From Delphinapterus leucas (lineage: Eukaryota > Chordata > Mammalia > Artiodactyla > Monodontidae), in the NCBI RefSeq assembly GCF_002288925.2, contig NW_022098076.1, positions 71,029,858 through 71,093,857 of the forward strand: a stretch of DNA of 64,000 bases, in the 5' to 3' direction. Made by a program: the position numbers and the translations under genes. This document shows positions 48,366-58,170 of this stretch, in pieces. Every line of letters starts with the position of its first letter. Positions within the stretch are counted from its first letter, which is position 1. The notes beneath the pieces are model-generated. The model had not been told where the DNA came from. It was given only the letters and a program-made list of their open reading frames with translations, and did no database searches.

Positions 48366-49234
48366 AAAAGGAAAAAGATAAAACCCCAGAAAAATAACTA
48401 AATGAAGTGGAGATAAGCAACCTTCCAGAAAAAGAATTCAGAATAATGATAGTGAAGATGATCCAGGACCTTGGAAAAACAATGGAGGCAAAGATCGAGA
48501 AGATGCAAGAAATGTTTAACAAAGAACTAGAAGAATTAAAGAACAAACAAACAGAGACAGACAATACAATAACTGAAATGAAAACTACACTAGAAGGAAT
48601 CAATAGCAGAATAACTGAGGCAGAAGAACGGATAAGTGACCTGGAAGACAGAATGGTTGAATTCACTTTTGCAGAACAGAATAAAGAAAAACGAATGAAA
48701 AGAAATGAAGACAGCCTAAGAGACCTCTAGGACAACATTAAATGCAACAACATTCGCATTATATGGGTCCCAGAAGAAGACAGAGAGAAAGAACCAGAGA
48801 AAATATTTGAAGAGATTATAGTCGAAAACTTCCTTAACATGGGAAAGGAAATAGCCACCCAAGTCCAGGAAGCGAAGCAACTCCCACACAGGATAAACCC
48901 AAGGAGAAACACGCCGAGACACATAGTAATCAAATTGACAAAAAGCAAAGAAAAATTACTGAAAGCAGCAAGGGAAAAAAAACAAATAACATACAACGGA
49001 ACTCCCATAAGGTTAACAGCTGATTTCTCAGCACAAACTCTACAAGCCAGAAGGGAGTGGCATGATATACTTAAAGTAATGAAAGGGAAGAACCTACAAC
49101 CAAGATTACTCTACCCAGCAAGGATCTCATTCAGATTCGATGGATAAATCAAAAGCTTTACAGACAAGCAAAAGCTAAGAGAATTCAGCACCACCAAACC
49201 AGCTCTACAACAAAGGCTAAAGGAACTTCTCTAA
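48366..49234 (+). pseudogene. Broken L1 ORF1 (RNA-binding chaperone)
   Basis: L1 ORF1p is a trimeric RNA-binding protein that coats L1 RNA. Blocks seen are a coiled-coil region rich in Glu/Lys (LEELKNKQTE, ISDLEDRM; 48407-48727), then NPRRNTPRHIVIKLTKSKEK and ADFSAQTLQARREWHD (RRM and C-terminal domain; 48839-49144). A Trp codon is now TAG at 48728-48730, and a Glu codon is TAA at about 49145-49147. The N-terminal codons carry further stops (for example TAA near 48379). The original stop is at 49232-49234. The N-terminal end of the family is missing because of the 5' deletion. Confidence 0.93.
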
Positions 49235-50007
49235 GTGGGAAACACAAGAGAAGAAAAGGACCTACAAAAACAAACCCAAAACAATTAAGAAAATGGTCAT
49301 AGGAACACACATGTCGATAATTACCTTAAACATGAATGGATTAAATGCTCCAACCAAAAGACACAGGCTTGCTGAATGGATACAAAAACAAGACCCATAT
49401 ATATGCTGTCTACAGGAGACCCACTTCAGACCTAGGGACACATACAGACTGAAAGTGAGAGGATGGAAAAAGATATTCCATGCAAATGGAAATCAAAAGA
49501 AAGCTGGAGTAGCTATACTCATATCAGATAAAATAGACTTTAATAAAGAACATTACAAGAAACAAGGAAGAACACTACATAATGATCAAGAGATCAATCC
49601 AAGAAGAAGCTATAACAATTATAAATATGTATGCACCCAACATAGGAGCATCTCAATACATAAGGCAACTGCTAACAGCTATAAAAGAGGAAATTGACAG
49701 TAACATAATAATAGTGGGGGACGTTAACACCTCACTTACAACAATGGACAGATCATCCAAAATGAAAATAAATAAGGAAACAGAAGCTTTAAATGACACA
49801 ATAGACCACAGAGATTTAACTGATACTTATAGGACATTCCATCCAAAAACAGCAGACTACACTTTCTTCTCAAGTGCGAACGGAACATTCTCCAGGATAG
49901 ATCACATCCTGGGTCACAAATCAAGCCTCAGTAAATTTAAGAAAATTGAAATAATATCAAGCATCTTTTCTGACCAAACTGTTATGAGATTAGAAATGAA
50001 TTACAGG

Positions 50008-50217
50008 GGGCTTCCCTGGTGGCGCAGTGGTTGAGAGTCCGCCTGCTGATGTAGGGGACACGGATTTGTGCCCCGGTCTGGGAAGATCCCACATGCCGTG
50101 GAGCGGCTGGGCTCAAGAGCCATGGCCGCTGAGCCTGCACATCCAGAGCCTGTGCTCCGCAATGGGAGAGGCCACAACAGTGAGAGGCCCGTGTAAAAAA
50201 AAAAACAAAAAACAAAA
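50008..50217 (+). mobile_element. CHR SINE (short form) inside L1 ORF2
   Basis: 'gggcttccctggtggcgcag' at 50008 through 'gagaggcccgtgt' and an A-rich tail with C interruptions to about 50217. L1 sequence resumes with 'aacacaaacacatgtaggc'. A clean TSD is not visible, as the target was A-rich or lost a few bases. Confidence 0.95.
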
Positions 50218-53200
50218 AACACAAACACATGTAGGCTAAACAATGTTACTAAATAACCAAGAGATCACTGAAGAAATCAAAGAGGAAACCAAAAAATACC
50301 TAGAGACAAATGAAAATGAAAACATGACGATCCAAAACCAATGGGATGCAGCAAAAGCAGTTCTAAGAGGGAAGTTTATAGCTATGCAAGCCTACGTCAA
50401 GAAACAAGAAAAATCACAAGTGAACAATCTAACCTTACATCTAAAGGAACTAGAGAAAGAAGAACAAACAAAACCCAAAGTTAGCAAAAGGAAAGGAATC
50501 ATAAAGATCAGAGCAGAAATAGAAACAAAGAAAACAATAGCAAAGATCAATAAAACTAAAAGCTGGTTCTTTAAGAAGATAAACAAAATTGATAAACAAT
50601 TAGCCAGACTCATCAAGAAAAAGAGGGAGAGGACTCAAATCAATAAAATTAGAAATGAAAAAGGAGAAGTTACAACAGACGCCGCAGAAATAGAAAGCAT
50701 GCTAAGAGACTGCTACAAGCAACTCTATGCCAATAAAATGGACAACCTGGAAGAAAAGGACAAATTCTTAGAAAGGTATAACCTTCCAAGACTGAACCAG
50801 GAAGAAACAGAAAATAAAAACAGAACAATCACAAGTAATGAAATTGAAACTGTGCTTAAAAATCTTCCAACAAACCAAAGTCCAGAACCAGATGGTTTCA
50901 CAGGTGAATTCTATCAAACATATAGAGAAGAGCTAACACCCATCCTTCTCAAACTCTTCCAAAAAATTGTGGAGGAACACTCCCAAATTCATTCTATGAG
51001 GACACCATCACCCTGATACCAAAACCAGACAAAGATACTACAAAAAAAGAAAATTAGAGACCAATATCACTAATGAATATAGATGCAAAAATCCTCAACA
51101 AAATACTAGCAAACACAATCCAACAACACATTAAAAGGATCATACACCATGATCAAGTGGGATATATCCCAGGGATGCAAGAATTCTTCAATAAACGCAA
51201 ATTAATCAATGAGATACACCATATTAACAAATTGAAGAATAAAAACCATATGATCATCTCAATAGATGCAGAAAAAGCTTTTGACAAAATTCAACACCAA
51301 TTTATGAAAAAAAACTCTCCAGAAAGTGGGCATAGAGTGAACCTACCTCAACATAATAAAGGCCATATATGACAAACCCACAGCAAACATCATTCTCAAT
51401 AGTGAAAAACTGAAAGCATTTCCTCTAAGATCAGGAATGAGACAAGGATGTCCACTCTCACCACTATTATTCAGCATAGTTTGGAAGTCCTAGCCATGGC
51501 AATCAGAGAAGAAAAAGAAATAAAAGGAAAACAAATTGGAAAAGAAGAATTAAAACTGTCACTGTTTGCAGATGACATGATACTGTACATAGAGAATCCT
51601 AAAAATGCCACCAGAAAACTACTAGAGCTAATCAATGAATTTGGTAAAGTTTCAGGATACAAAATTAATGCACAGAAATCTCTTGCATTCCTATACACTA
51701 ATAATGAAAAATCTGAAAGAGAAATTATGGAAACACTGCCATTTACCATTGCAACAAAAAGAATAAAATACCTAGGAATAAACCTATCTAGGGAAACAAA
51801 AGACCTGTATGTAGAAAACTATAAGACACTGATGAAAGGAATTAAATATGATAACAACAGATGGTGAGATATACCATGTTTGTGGATTGGAAGAATCAAT
51901 ATTGTGAAAATGACTATACTACCCAAAGCAATCTACAGATTCAATACAATCCCTACCAAATTACCAATGGCATTTTTTATGGAACTAGAACAAATCATCT
52001 CAAAATTTGTGTGGAGACACAAAAGACTCCAAATAGCCAAAGCAGTCTTGAGGGAAAAAAATGGAGCTGGAGGAATCAGACTCCCTGACTTCAGATTATT
52101 CTACAAAGCTACAGTAATCAAGACAATATGGTACTGGCACAAAAACAGAAATATAGATCAATGGAACAAGATAGAAAGCCCAGAGATAAACCCATGCACC
52201 TATGTTCCACTAATCTATGACAAAGGAGGCAAAGATATACAATGGAGAAAAGACAGTCTCTTCAATAAGTGGTGCTGGGAAAACTGGACAACTACATGTA
52301 AAAGAATGAAATTAGAACACTCCTTAACACCATACACAAAAATAAACTCAAAATGGATTCGAGACCTAAATGTAAGACCGAACACTATGAAACTCTTAGA
52401 GGAAAACATAGGAAGAACACTCTTTGACATAAATCACAGCAAGACCATTTTTGATCCACCTTCTAGAGTAATGGAAATAAAAATAAAAATAAACAAATGG
52501 GACTTAATGAAACTTTAAAGATTTTGCACAGCAAAGGAAACCATAAACAAGACGAAAAGACACCCCTCAGAATGGGAGAAAATATTTACAAAGAAATCAA
52601 TGGATAAAGGATTAATCTCCAAAATATATAAACAGCTCATGCAGTTCAATATTAAAGAAACAAACAACCCAATCCAAAAATGGGCCGAAGACGTAAATAG
52701 ACATTTCTCCAAAGAAGACATACGGATGGCCAAGAAGCACATGAAAAGCTGCTCAACATCACTAATTATTAGAGAAATGAAAATCAAAACTACAATGAGG
52801 TATCACCTCAAACCAGTTAGAATGGCCATCATCAGAAAATCTACAAACAACCAATGCTGGAGAGGGTGTGGAGAAAATGGAACCCTCTTGCACTGTTGGT
52901 GGGAATGTAAATTGATACAGCCACTATGGAGAACAGTATGGAGGTTCCTTAAAAAACTAAAAATAGAATTACCATATGATCCAGCAATCCCACTACTGGG
53001 CATATACCCAGAGAAAACCATAATTCAAAAAGACACATGCACCCCAATGTTCATTGCAGCACTATTTACAATAGCCAGGTCATGGAAGCAACCTAAATGC
53101 CCATCGACAGATGAATGGATAAAGAAGTTGTGGTACATATATACAATGGAATATTACTCAGCCATAAAAAGGAATGGAATTGAGTCATTTGTTGAGACAT

Positions 53201-53252
53201 GGATGGATCTAGAGACTGTCATAAAGCGTGAACTAAGTCAGAAAGAGAAAAA

Positions 53253-53497
53253 CAAATATTGTGTATATATATATATATATATATATTTTTTTTAATTGTT
53301 CACGGGCCTCTCACTGTTGCGGCCTCTCCCGTTGTGGAACACAGGCTCCAGATGCGCAGGCTCAGTGGCCAAGGCTCACGAGCCCAGCCGCTCCACGGCA
53401 TGTGGGATCTTCCCAGACCGGGGCACGAACCCATATCCCCTGCATCGGCAGGCGGACTCTCAACCACTTCGCCACCAGGGAAGCCCCCAAATATTGT
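53253..53497 (-). mobile_element. CHR SINE (short form, reverse) inside L1 ORF2 end, 10-bp TSD
   Basis: 'caaatattgt' flanks it at 53253-53262 and 53488-53497. The SINE body on + runs from 'cacgggcctctcactg' (about 53300) to 'gccaccagggaagccc' (about 53485). Its A-tail has evolved into an (AT)n microsatellite at 53264-53286, plus a T-run. Confidence 0.96.
53264..53286 (+). repeat. (TA)n microsatellite from SINE tail
   Basis: About 11 TA units directly at the tail end of the reverse CHR SINE. Confidence 0.93.
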
Positions 53498-53715
53498 ATA
53501 TTAATGCACGTATGTAGAACCTAGAAAAATGGTACAGGTGAATCGGTTGCAGGGCAGAAATTGAGACACAGATGTAGAGAACAAATGTATAGACGCCAAG
53601 GGGGGAAAGCCACGGGGTTGTGGGGGTGGGGGTGTGATGAATTGGGCAATTGGTATTGACATGTATACACTGATGTGTATAAAATTAATGACTAATAAAA
53701 ACCTGCAGTATAAAA

Positions 53716-54039
53716 AAAGAAACAAACAAACAACTAATACTAAAATTTCTTTGGGTTATTTGTATGGAAATATGTTAATATAAATGTTTCAGACATTACA
53801 TGAAATTTCTAAAAATCTTATGTGTTCTGGTATAATGTTATAAGTCATAATTCTATTTATTACTTTAAAATGTATATCTTAGAAATAACTAAATTTCCTT
53901 TTCAATTGCATTATTATGAACTTTCATCAAATCTTTACCCGTGGTCATTTTTACATCTTTTGTCATTTACAGACAGTTCTGGGTGTACTCTGATGCTTTT
54001 GCCAAAATGTTCCTATAAAAGGGTTTCATCTTCAAGGAA
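53716..54039. other. AT-rich flank, no gene recognised
   Basis: Contains an acceptor-like 'catcttttgtcatttacag' ending at 53972, but the downstream sequence has an in-frame stop in each plausible reading, so no exon is called. Confidence 0.45.
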
Positions 54040-54240
54040 TTCATGGAAAAGCCTCTGACAAGTACAGGTTTCTGGTAACTGACTATACTGCTGAACTGAA
54101 TGAATAAGCATTTTCAGAACTCTGATGCAAAACTGATGAATTCATAAAAGTGCTAACAAAAGATCAAGATAAAAAAAATTAATTACATGGGACTGAGTGA
54201 ACTGATGAGGATGATTATAATTTTTGTGACCTTCTGTTTG
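54040..54240 (+). repeat. First copy of a 201-bp duplicate flanking an assembly gap
   Basis: Identical to 54341-54541 except at 54231 (C) versus 54532 (T). See the gap entry. Confidence 0.97.
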
Positions 54241-54340
54241 NNNNNNNNNNNNNNNNNNNNNNNNNNNNNNNNNNNNNNNNNNNNNNNNNNNNNNNNNNNN
54301 NNNNNNNNNNNNNNNNNNNNNNNNNNNNNNNNNNNNNNNN
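54241..54340. other. Assembly gap (100 N)
   Basis: Exactly 100 N, the conventional placeholder for a gap of unknown size. The flanking 201-bp near-identity suggests the gap has no real length and the two contigs overlap. Confidence 0.98.
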
Positions 54341-54541
54341 TTCATGGAAAAGCCTCTGACAAGTACAGGTTTCTGGTAACTGACTATACTGCTGAACTGA
54401 ATGAATAAGCATTTTCAGAACTCTGATGCAAAACTGATGAATTCATAAAAGTGCTAACAAAAGATCAAGATAAAAAAAATTAATTACATGGGACTGAGTG
54501 AACTGATGAGGATGATTATAATTTTTGTGACTTTCTGTTTG
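54341..54541 (+). repeat. Second copy of the 201-bp duplicate
   Basis: Starts exactly after the gap with 'ttcatggaaaagcctctgac' and continues into 'aataaataataataat' beyond the end of the first copy. Confidence 0.97.
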
Positions 54542-54954
54542 AATAAATAATAATAATAATGATGAATGTACCAGATTTAAAAACAGAAGTCAAGATAAAA
54601 ATCTTGACATATAGACTAGATATTCTTCTTTGGGGAAAAAAACTAATAATTTACTAGGAGATAATTTTCAAGCTAGGTTGTTAGTTGAAATACCAAGTTA
54701 AAAATTCTTAATTAAAGAAAAGTTTTTACTCGTTTAGATGCATTAATTGAAATAGATAAACATGTATGTGTAATACCTTAAAAATAAGATGAATTTAATA
54801 AAATAAATTGAAATTTACTTGTATAATAGCACCATATTTTTGTGCAGCAAATCAAATTACTCTAAACCATGAAATGTAAGCAAAAATACACTTCACTAAT
54901 AAAATGCTTGTTAACAAATCCATAGACATGTAGCATGCATATATGCTTGTATTT
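54542..54954. other. No feature recognised
   Basis: AT-rich DNA with a short (AAT)n at 54542-54560. Confidence 0.5.
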
Positions 54955-55199
54955 CATTGTAATTTCTTTTTTTTTTTTTTTTTTTTTTTTTTTTGCGGTA
55001 CGCGGGCCTCTCACTGTTGTGGCCTCTCCCATTGTGGAGCAGAGGCTCCGGACGCGCAGGCTCAGCGGCCATGGCTCATGGGCACAGCCGCTCCGCGGCA
55101 TGTGGGCTCTTCCCGGACCGGGGCACGAACCCGTGTCCCCTGCATCGGCAGGCAGTCTCTCAACCACTGCTCCACCAGGGAAGCCCCATTGTAATTTCT
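54955..55199 (-). mobile_element. CHR SINE (short form, reverse) with 13-bp TSD
   Basis: 'cattgtaatttct' at 54955-54967 and 55187-55199. A T-run of about 28, then the complete reverse SINE to 'gccccattg'. Its long uninterrupted tail and exact TSD suggest a relatively young copy. Confidence 0.97.
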
Positions 55200-56113
55200 G
55201 ATACATAATGAATTTCTTGGGAGAGGTACTGAATCTTTGATTTTTTTAGTCATTCTTTGGAAGTGCAATGTAACAATGTAACCAAACCTAGATATTTCAA
55301 AGTCATTATTAATTTAGTAAACCTAATCTAAACGCAGATTTATTAGTATTTTTGTTAGCAGGAAGGAGTGAGTCTGAGATGGCTATATGTATGAAGTTAT
55401 TTACCCCTAAATGGTCCATTTTATATTTATTTCAGGATGGACATGAACTATTCCCTACCAGTTTTGAAACACTTTGCAATATCTTAAAGTAATTTGGAAG
55501 CTGTGTATATCAATAAATTTCCTGCTTAAGTAACATAGAAAGTAATTTTTTTATTTACCTCTCTTGTGATCACCCACATTGGGTGAGACATAAAATGAGT
55601 GTCTTCTAAAATTTGTCATTTGCTAACTTGATTTGAGTTAGTGAAAACTGGTACAGTGTTCTGCTTATTAGTTTCCAATGTGTAACCTGTGTCTGTTCAA
55701 TAAACATGAGCATACGGTGCCCCCCCCCCAAAAAAATCCTTTCACTATGGTGAGTTGCCTGGCACACTGGAAACTTCCATATTGCCACTTCACAAATCTA
55801 ATTTAATGTTGTTCTGTGTCAAATGCAAAATTCTTGGGGGTTAACTATTTTATCAGCTTTGAATTATCTAGGAATGAATGTATGACCCTAAACTTTAGAG
55901 CCAGGGTCCATTAAAAATAATAAAATATTGATACAAATTATTAAAGATTATTTTCTAGACAGATACAATCTATACCAGATATTTTGTTGTTATTTTCCTC
56001 TGTACCTTTAAAAAGTTTCTACTCTAAAAATTTATATAGTGTCTCTGAACCTGCTCATTAAAACATAGTTCTAATAGATGTTTTAAAAAGGGGAAAAGAA
56101 ATCCACACTTAAG
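55200..56113. other. No gene recognised; C-run/A-run at 55720-55736
   Basis: AT-rich DNA. 'gtgcccccccccca' followed by an A-run at about 55718-55736 is a homopolymer pair, prone to sequencing error. Confidence 0.5.
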
Positions 56114-56441
56114 TATACTTAGTAGGGTTTCCCCGGTGGCACAGTGGTTGGGAATCTGCCTGCCAATGCAGGGGATATGGGTTTGAACCCCGGTCCTGGA
56201 GGATCCCACGTACCATGGAGCGACTGGGCCCGTGCACCAAAACTACTGAATCCCGCATGCCTAGAGCCTGTGCTCCCCAACAGGGGAGGCCACCGCGATG
56301 AGAAGCCCGTGCACCGAAGCAGGGAACGACCCCCGCTCGCTGCAACTAGAGAGGGCCTGCGCACAGCAAGGAAGACCCAACGGAGCCAAAAATAAATAAA
56401 TAAAATTTTAAAATATATAATATATATATATATATTTAGTA
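56114..56441 (+). mobile_element. CHR SINE, long form
   Basis: From 'tttccccggtggcacagtgg' (about 56128) with B-box-like 'gggtttgaaccc', through an extended 3' part 'gatgagaagcccgtgcacc...gcaactagagagggcctgcgc...aacggagccaaaaat' absent from the short form, to a (AAAT)n tail. Flanks 'tatacttagta' (56114-56124) and 'tatatttagta' (56431-56441) form an 11-bp TSD with one mismatch. More diverged than the short forms, hence older. Confidence 0.92.
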
Positions 56442-57210
56442 AAGCAGTATGTAAAAGGGTATGGCGGTGGGGGGCAGAAATCTTGAAATATCATGCTGAA
56501 GAGTTAAGTAAGACCCAAATCATAAGGCCTCTGGGATAGATTCAATAAATGTTCCCCACTATATCAGGACCATTAAACTAAGTCTGACCAATGGAATATG
56601 AGAGGAAATACTAGTTGTAATTTCTGGGCCAATGCAGTTTGGAACCAATGTACCTCTTTCCCTATTGTCTTTCCTTATATGGTGATTTAGGAGGCCATGT
56701 GTGCTAGATAGTGTAATCACAGGTTAGGGAGGAGTAGTCAACCTATACTGACCCTTTCTATGAGAGAGAAAGAGGCCTGCACTTGGTTAAGCTTTGTTAC
56801 TTTTCAGAATATATCCATCACTGTAGGATTTATCTACTGCCTGGCTTATCTGACCAATGAAGGCTTGTTATTTATTTATTTTTATTCTACAAAGATATTT
56901 GTGATTAGTCTTTTTTCCACATGCAGTTGACTAAACAAAAGAATTTAATTATTGTATAAATGACTTTTAAAGCAGTTGTCCTTAAGCACCTTCACACAGG
57001 TAAATGTCTACATTTAGGAGCAATTTTAAATCTAGGTCATGTGACAGTTTTGAATAGTTGAAGAGCCAAGAGATGCCTGAGGTGCTTTGCAATTTGAGTA
57101 AGTCCTAAGTAAAGGAGACCAGAGCCTGAGCATGAGGATGCCATAGGAGAGAACAGTATATGGAAGTTTCCAAATCAGATTCAAGGTGTTCTACCAATTG
57201 GTACAGTAAA
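56442..57210. other. No gene recognised
   Basis: Non-coding DNA; a short G-run 'ggcggtggggggcag' lies at 56463-56477. Confidence 0.5.
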
Positions 57211-57469
57211 GAAAAAAAAAAAGTGGTTATGAAGAACCTAGGGGCAGAACAGGAATAAGGACGCAGACATAGAGAACCGACTTGAGGACACGGGGAGGGG
57301 GAAGGGTAAGCTGGGACGAAGTGAGAGTGGCATGGACTTATATACACTACCAAATGTAAAATAGATAGCTAGTGGGAAGCAGCTGCATAGCACAGGGAGA
57401 TCAGTTCAATGCTTTGTGATCAGCTAGAGGGGTGGGATAGGAAGGGAAACGCGAGAGGGAGGAGATATG

Positions 57470-57506
<37 letters not shown>

Positions 57507-57587
57507 AGCTGATTCACTTTGTTATAAAGCAGAAACTAACACACCATTGTAAAGCAATTATACTCCAATAAGGATGTTAAAAAAAAA
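57211..57587 (+). mobile_element. L1 3' UTR fragment
   Basis: A-run, then 'gaagaacctaggggcagaacagg' to 'tactccaataaggatgttaaaaaaaaa': the 3' UTR of the same L1 type as at 1-2370, with no ORF2 codons. The internal motif 'gggatatatgtatatg' has become an (AT)n tract. No clear TSD. Confidence 0.92.
57473..57502 (+). repeat. (AT)n microsatellite grown inside an L1 3' UTR
   Basis: About 15 AT units where sibling L1 copies (2270-2290, 62858-62875) have a short 'atatatgtatatgtata'. Confidence 0.95.
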
Positions 57588-58050
57588 TGAAATACATTTA
57601 CATCTAACACAAAGATGTACACATAAAGTGCACATTGATACACACACATATGTACACACAAACATAACAACTTATGCATTGGAAAACAACTTGGGTATTC
57701 CTGGGAGTCTCATTTTTACACCAACATTTTCACAAAAGGAAAAGCTTTTTACCTTTAAATCTACCTTCCAGATCTGTTTACAGATAGAGAATATGGTGGG
57801 TATTTGTTCCTGAAAACTAGCACTGCCATTATAGGGGTGTTCCTCGGGTCAAGAGATTCTTTCATGGGACTTTCATTTGCAGAAAGAGAAGCAAGGGAAG
57901 GTAACTGAAAAAAGTAAGTAGGTATAAATCACTTAATATTTCCAAGTGGCTTTCACCAACTGCAGTTCGACTTGAGAACACTAGTATATCTGTTGATTTT
58001 CCTTTCTTTTCTCTTCTTTTTTTTTCTTTTCATTTGTTTGTTTGTTTTTT
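57588..58050. other. No gene recognised
   Basis: Includes an imperfect CA-rich patch at 57640-57662 and a T/C-rich patch at 57998-58050. Confidence 0.5.
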
Positions 58051-58054
58051 TCAG

Positions 58055-58170
58055 GAAGTCCTTATTAATCATATATTGAATGCAAAGACTTGTGCTAGGC
58101 TTAAGAGTGTTCTAATGTCGAATAAGGCAGAAATCCCTGTCCTCAGGGAACAGTCAAATAGGGAAAATAA
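58055..58170 (-). repeat. L2-like fragment (reverse)
   Basis: 'gtccttattaatcatatattgaatgcaaagacttgtgctaggcttaagagtgttctaatgtcgaataaggcagaaatccctgtcctcagggaac' follows the L2 3' end in reverse (cttattgagcacctactatgtgcc...tccctgccctca). Confidence 0.68.

Larger units (their letters stand above)
49293..53524 (+). pseudogene. Broken L1 ORF2 (endonuclease-reverse transcriptase) with two SINE insertions
   Basis: The order of domains is complete. It begins with AP-endonuclease (LNMNGLNAPTKRHRLAEWI, CLQETH and KKAGVAILISDK in the first ~90 codons; the later SRIDHILG block near 49890). RT follows ([12 protein letters not shown] near 51260; FADDMILY at 51565-51588), then the C-terminal segment with the Cys motif CWRGC...LHCWWEC near 52855-52910. 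Frame breaks lie near 49600-49697, 51016-51073, 51370-51450 and 51865 (TGA), plus a stop at 52516-52518. A CHR SINE at 50008 interrupts the region between EN and RT. A second SINE at 53288 cuts the last ~12 codons; the native stop TAG survives beyond it at 53522-53524. Confidence 0.94.
48282..53715 (+). mobile_element. Near end-to-end L1 LINE with most of its 5' UTR missing and two SINEs inside
   Basis: Starts 'gggaggggaaccaagatggcagagtag', the typical first bases of an L1 5' UTR with a YY1-like 'caagatggc'. After only about 80 bp it enters ORF1 coding homology. ORF1 (48366-49234) and ORF2 (49293-53524) follow. The 3' UTR (53525-53715, 'cagggcagaaattgagacacagatgtagag...ataaaaacctgcagtataaaaaaa') belongs to a different 3' lineage from the other L1 copies in the window. 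Nonsense changes and frameshifts make it inactive. CHR SINEs lie at about 50008 (+) and 53288 (-). No clear TSD was found. Confidence 0.95.

Noticed and set aside
48352..48666. 104-codon minus frame rich in Ser/Ile/Phe
   Set aside because: Antisense shadow of the L1 ORF1 coiled-coil region.
53950..54110. Possible last exon: acceptor-like 'tttgtcatttacag' followed by a frame ending YTAELNE-stop
   Set aside because: The frame that ends YTAELNE contains a TGA shortly after the supposed acceptor, there is no partner exon, and the segment is part of the duplicated gap flank. No family recognised.
54142..54412. Open frames spanning the N run
   Set aside because: They exist only because N codons are not stops; the middle is an assembly gap.
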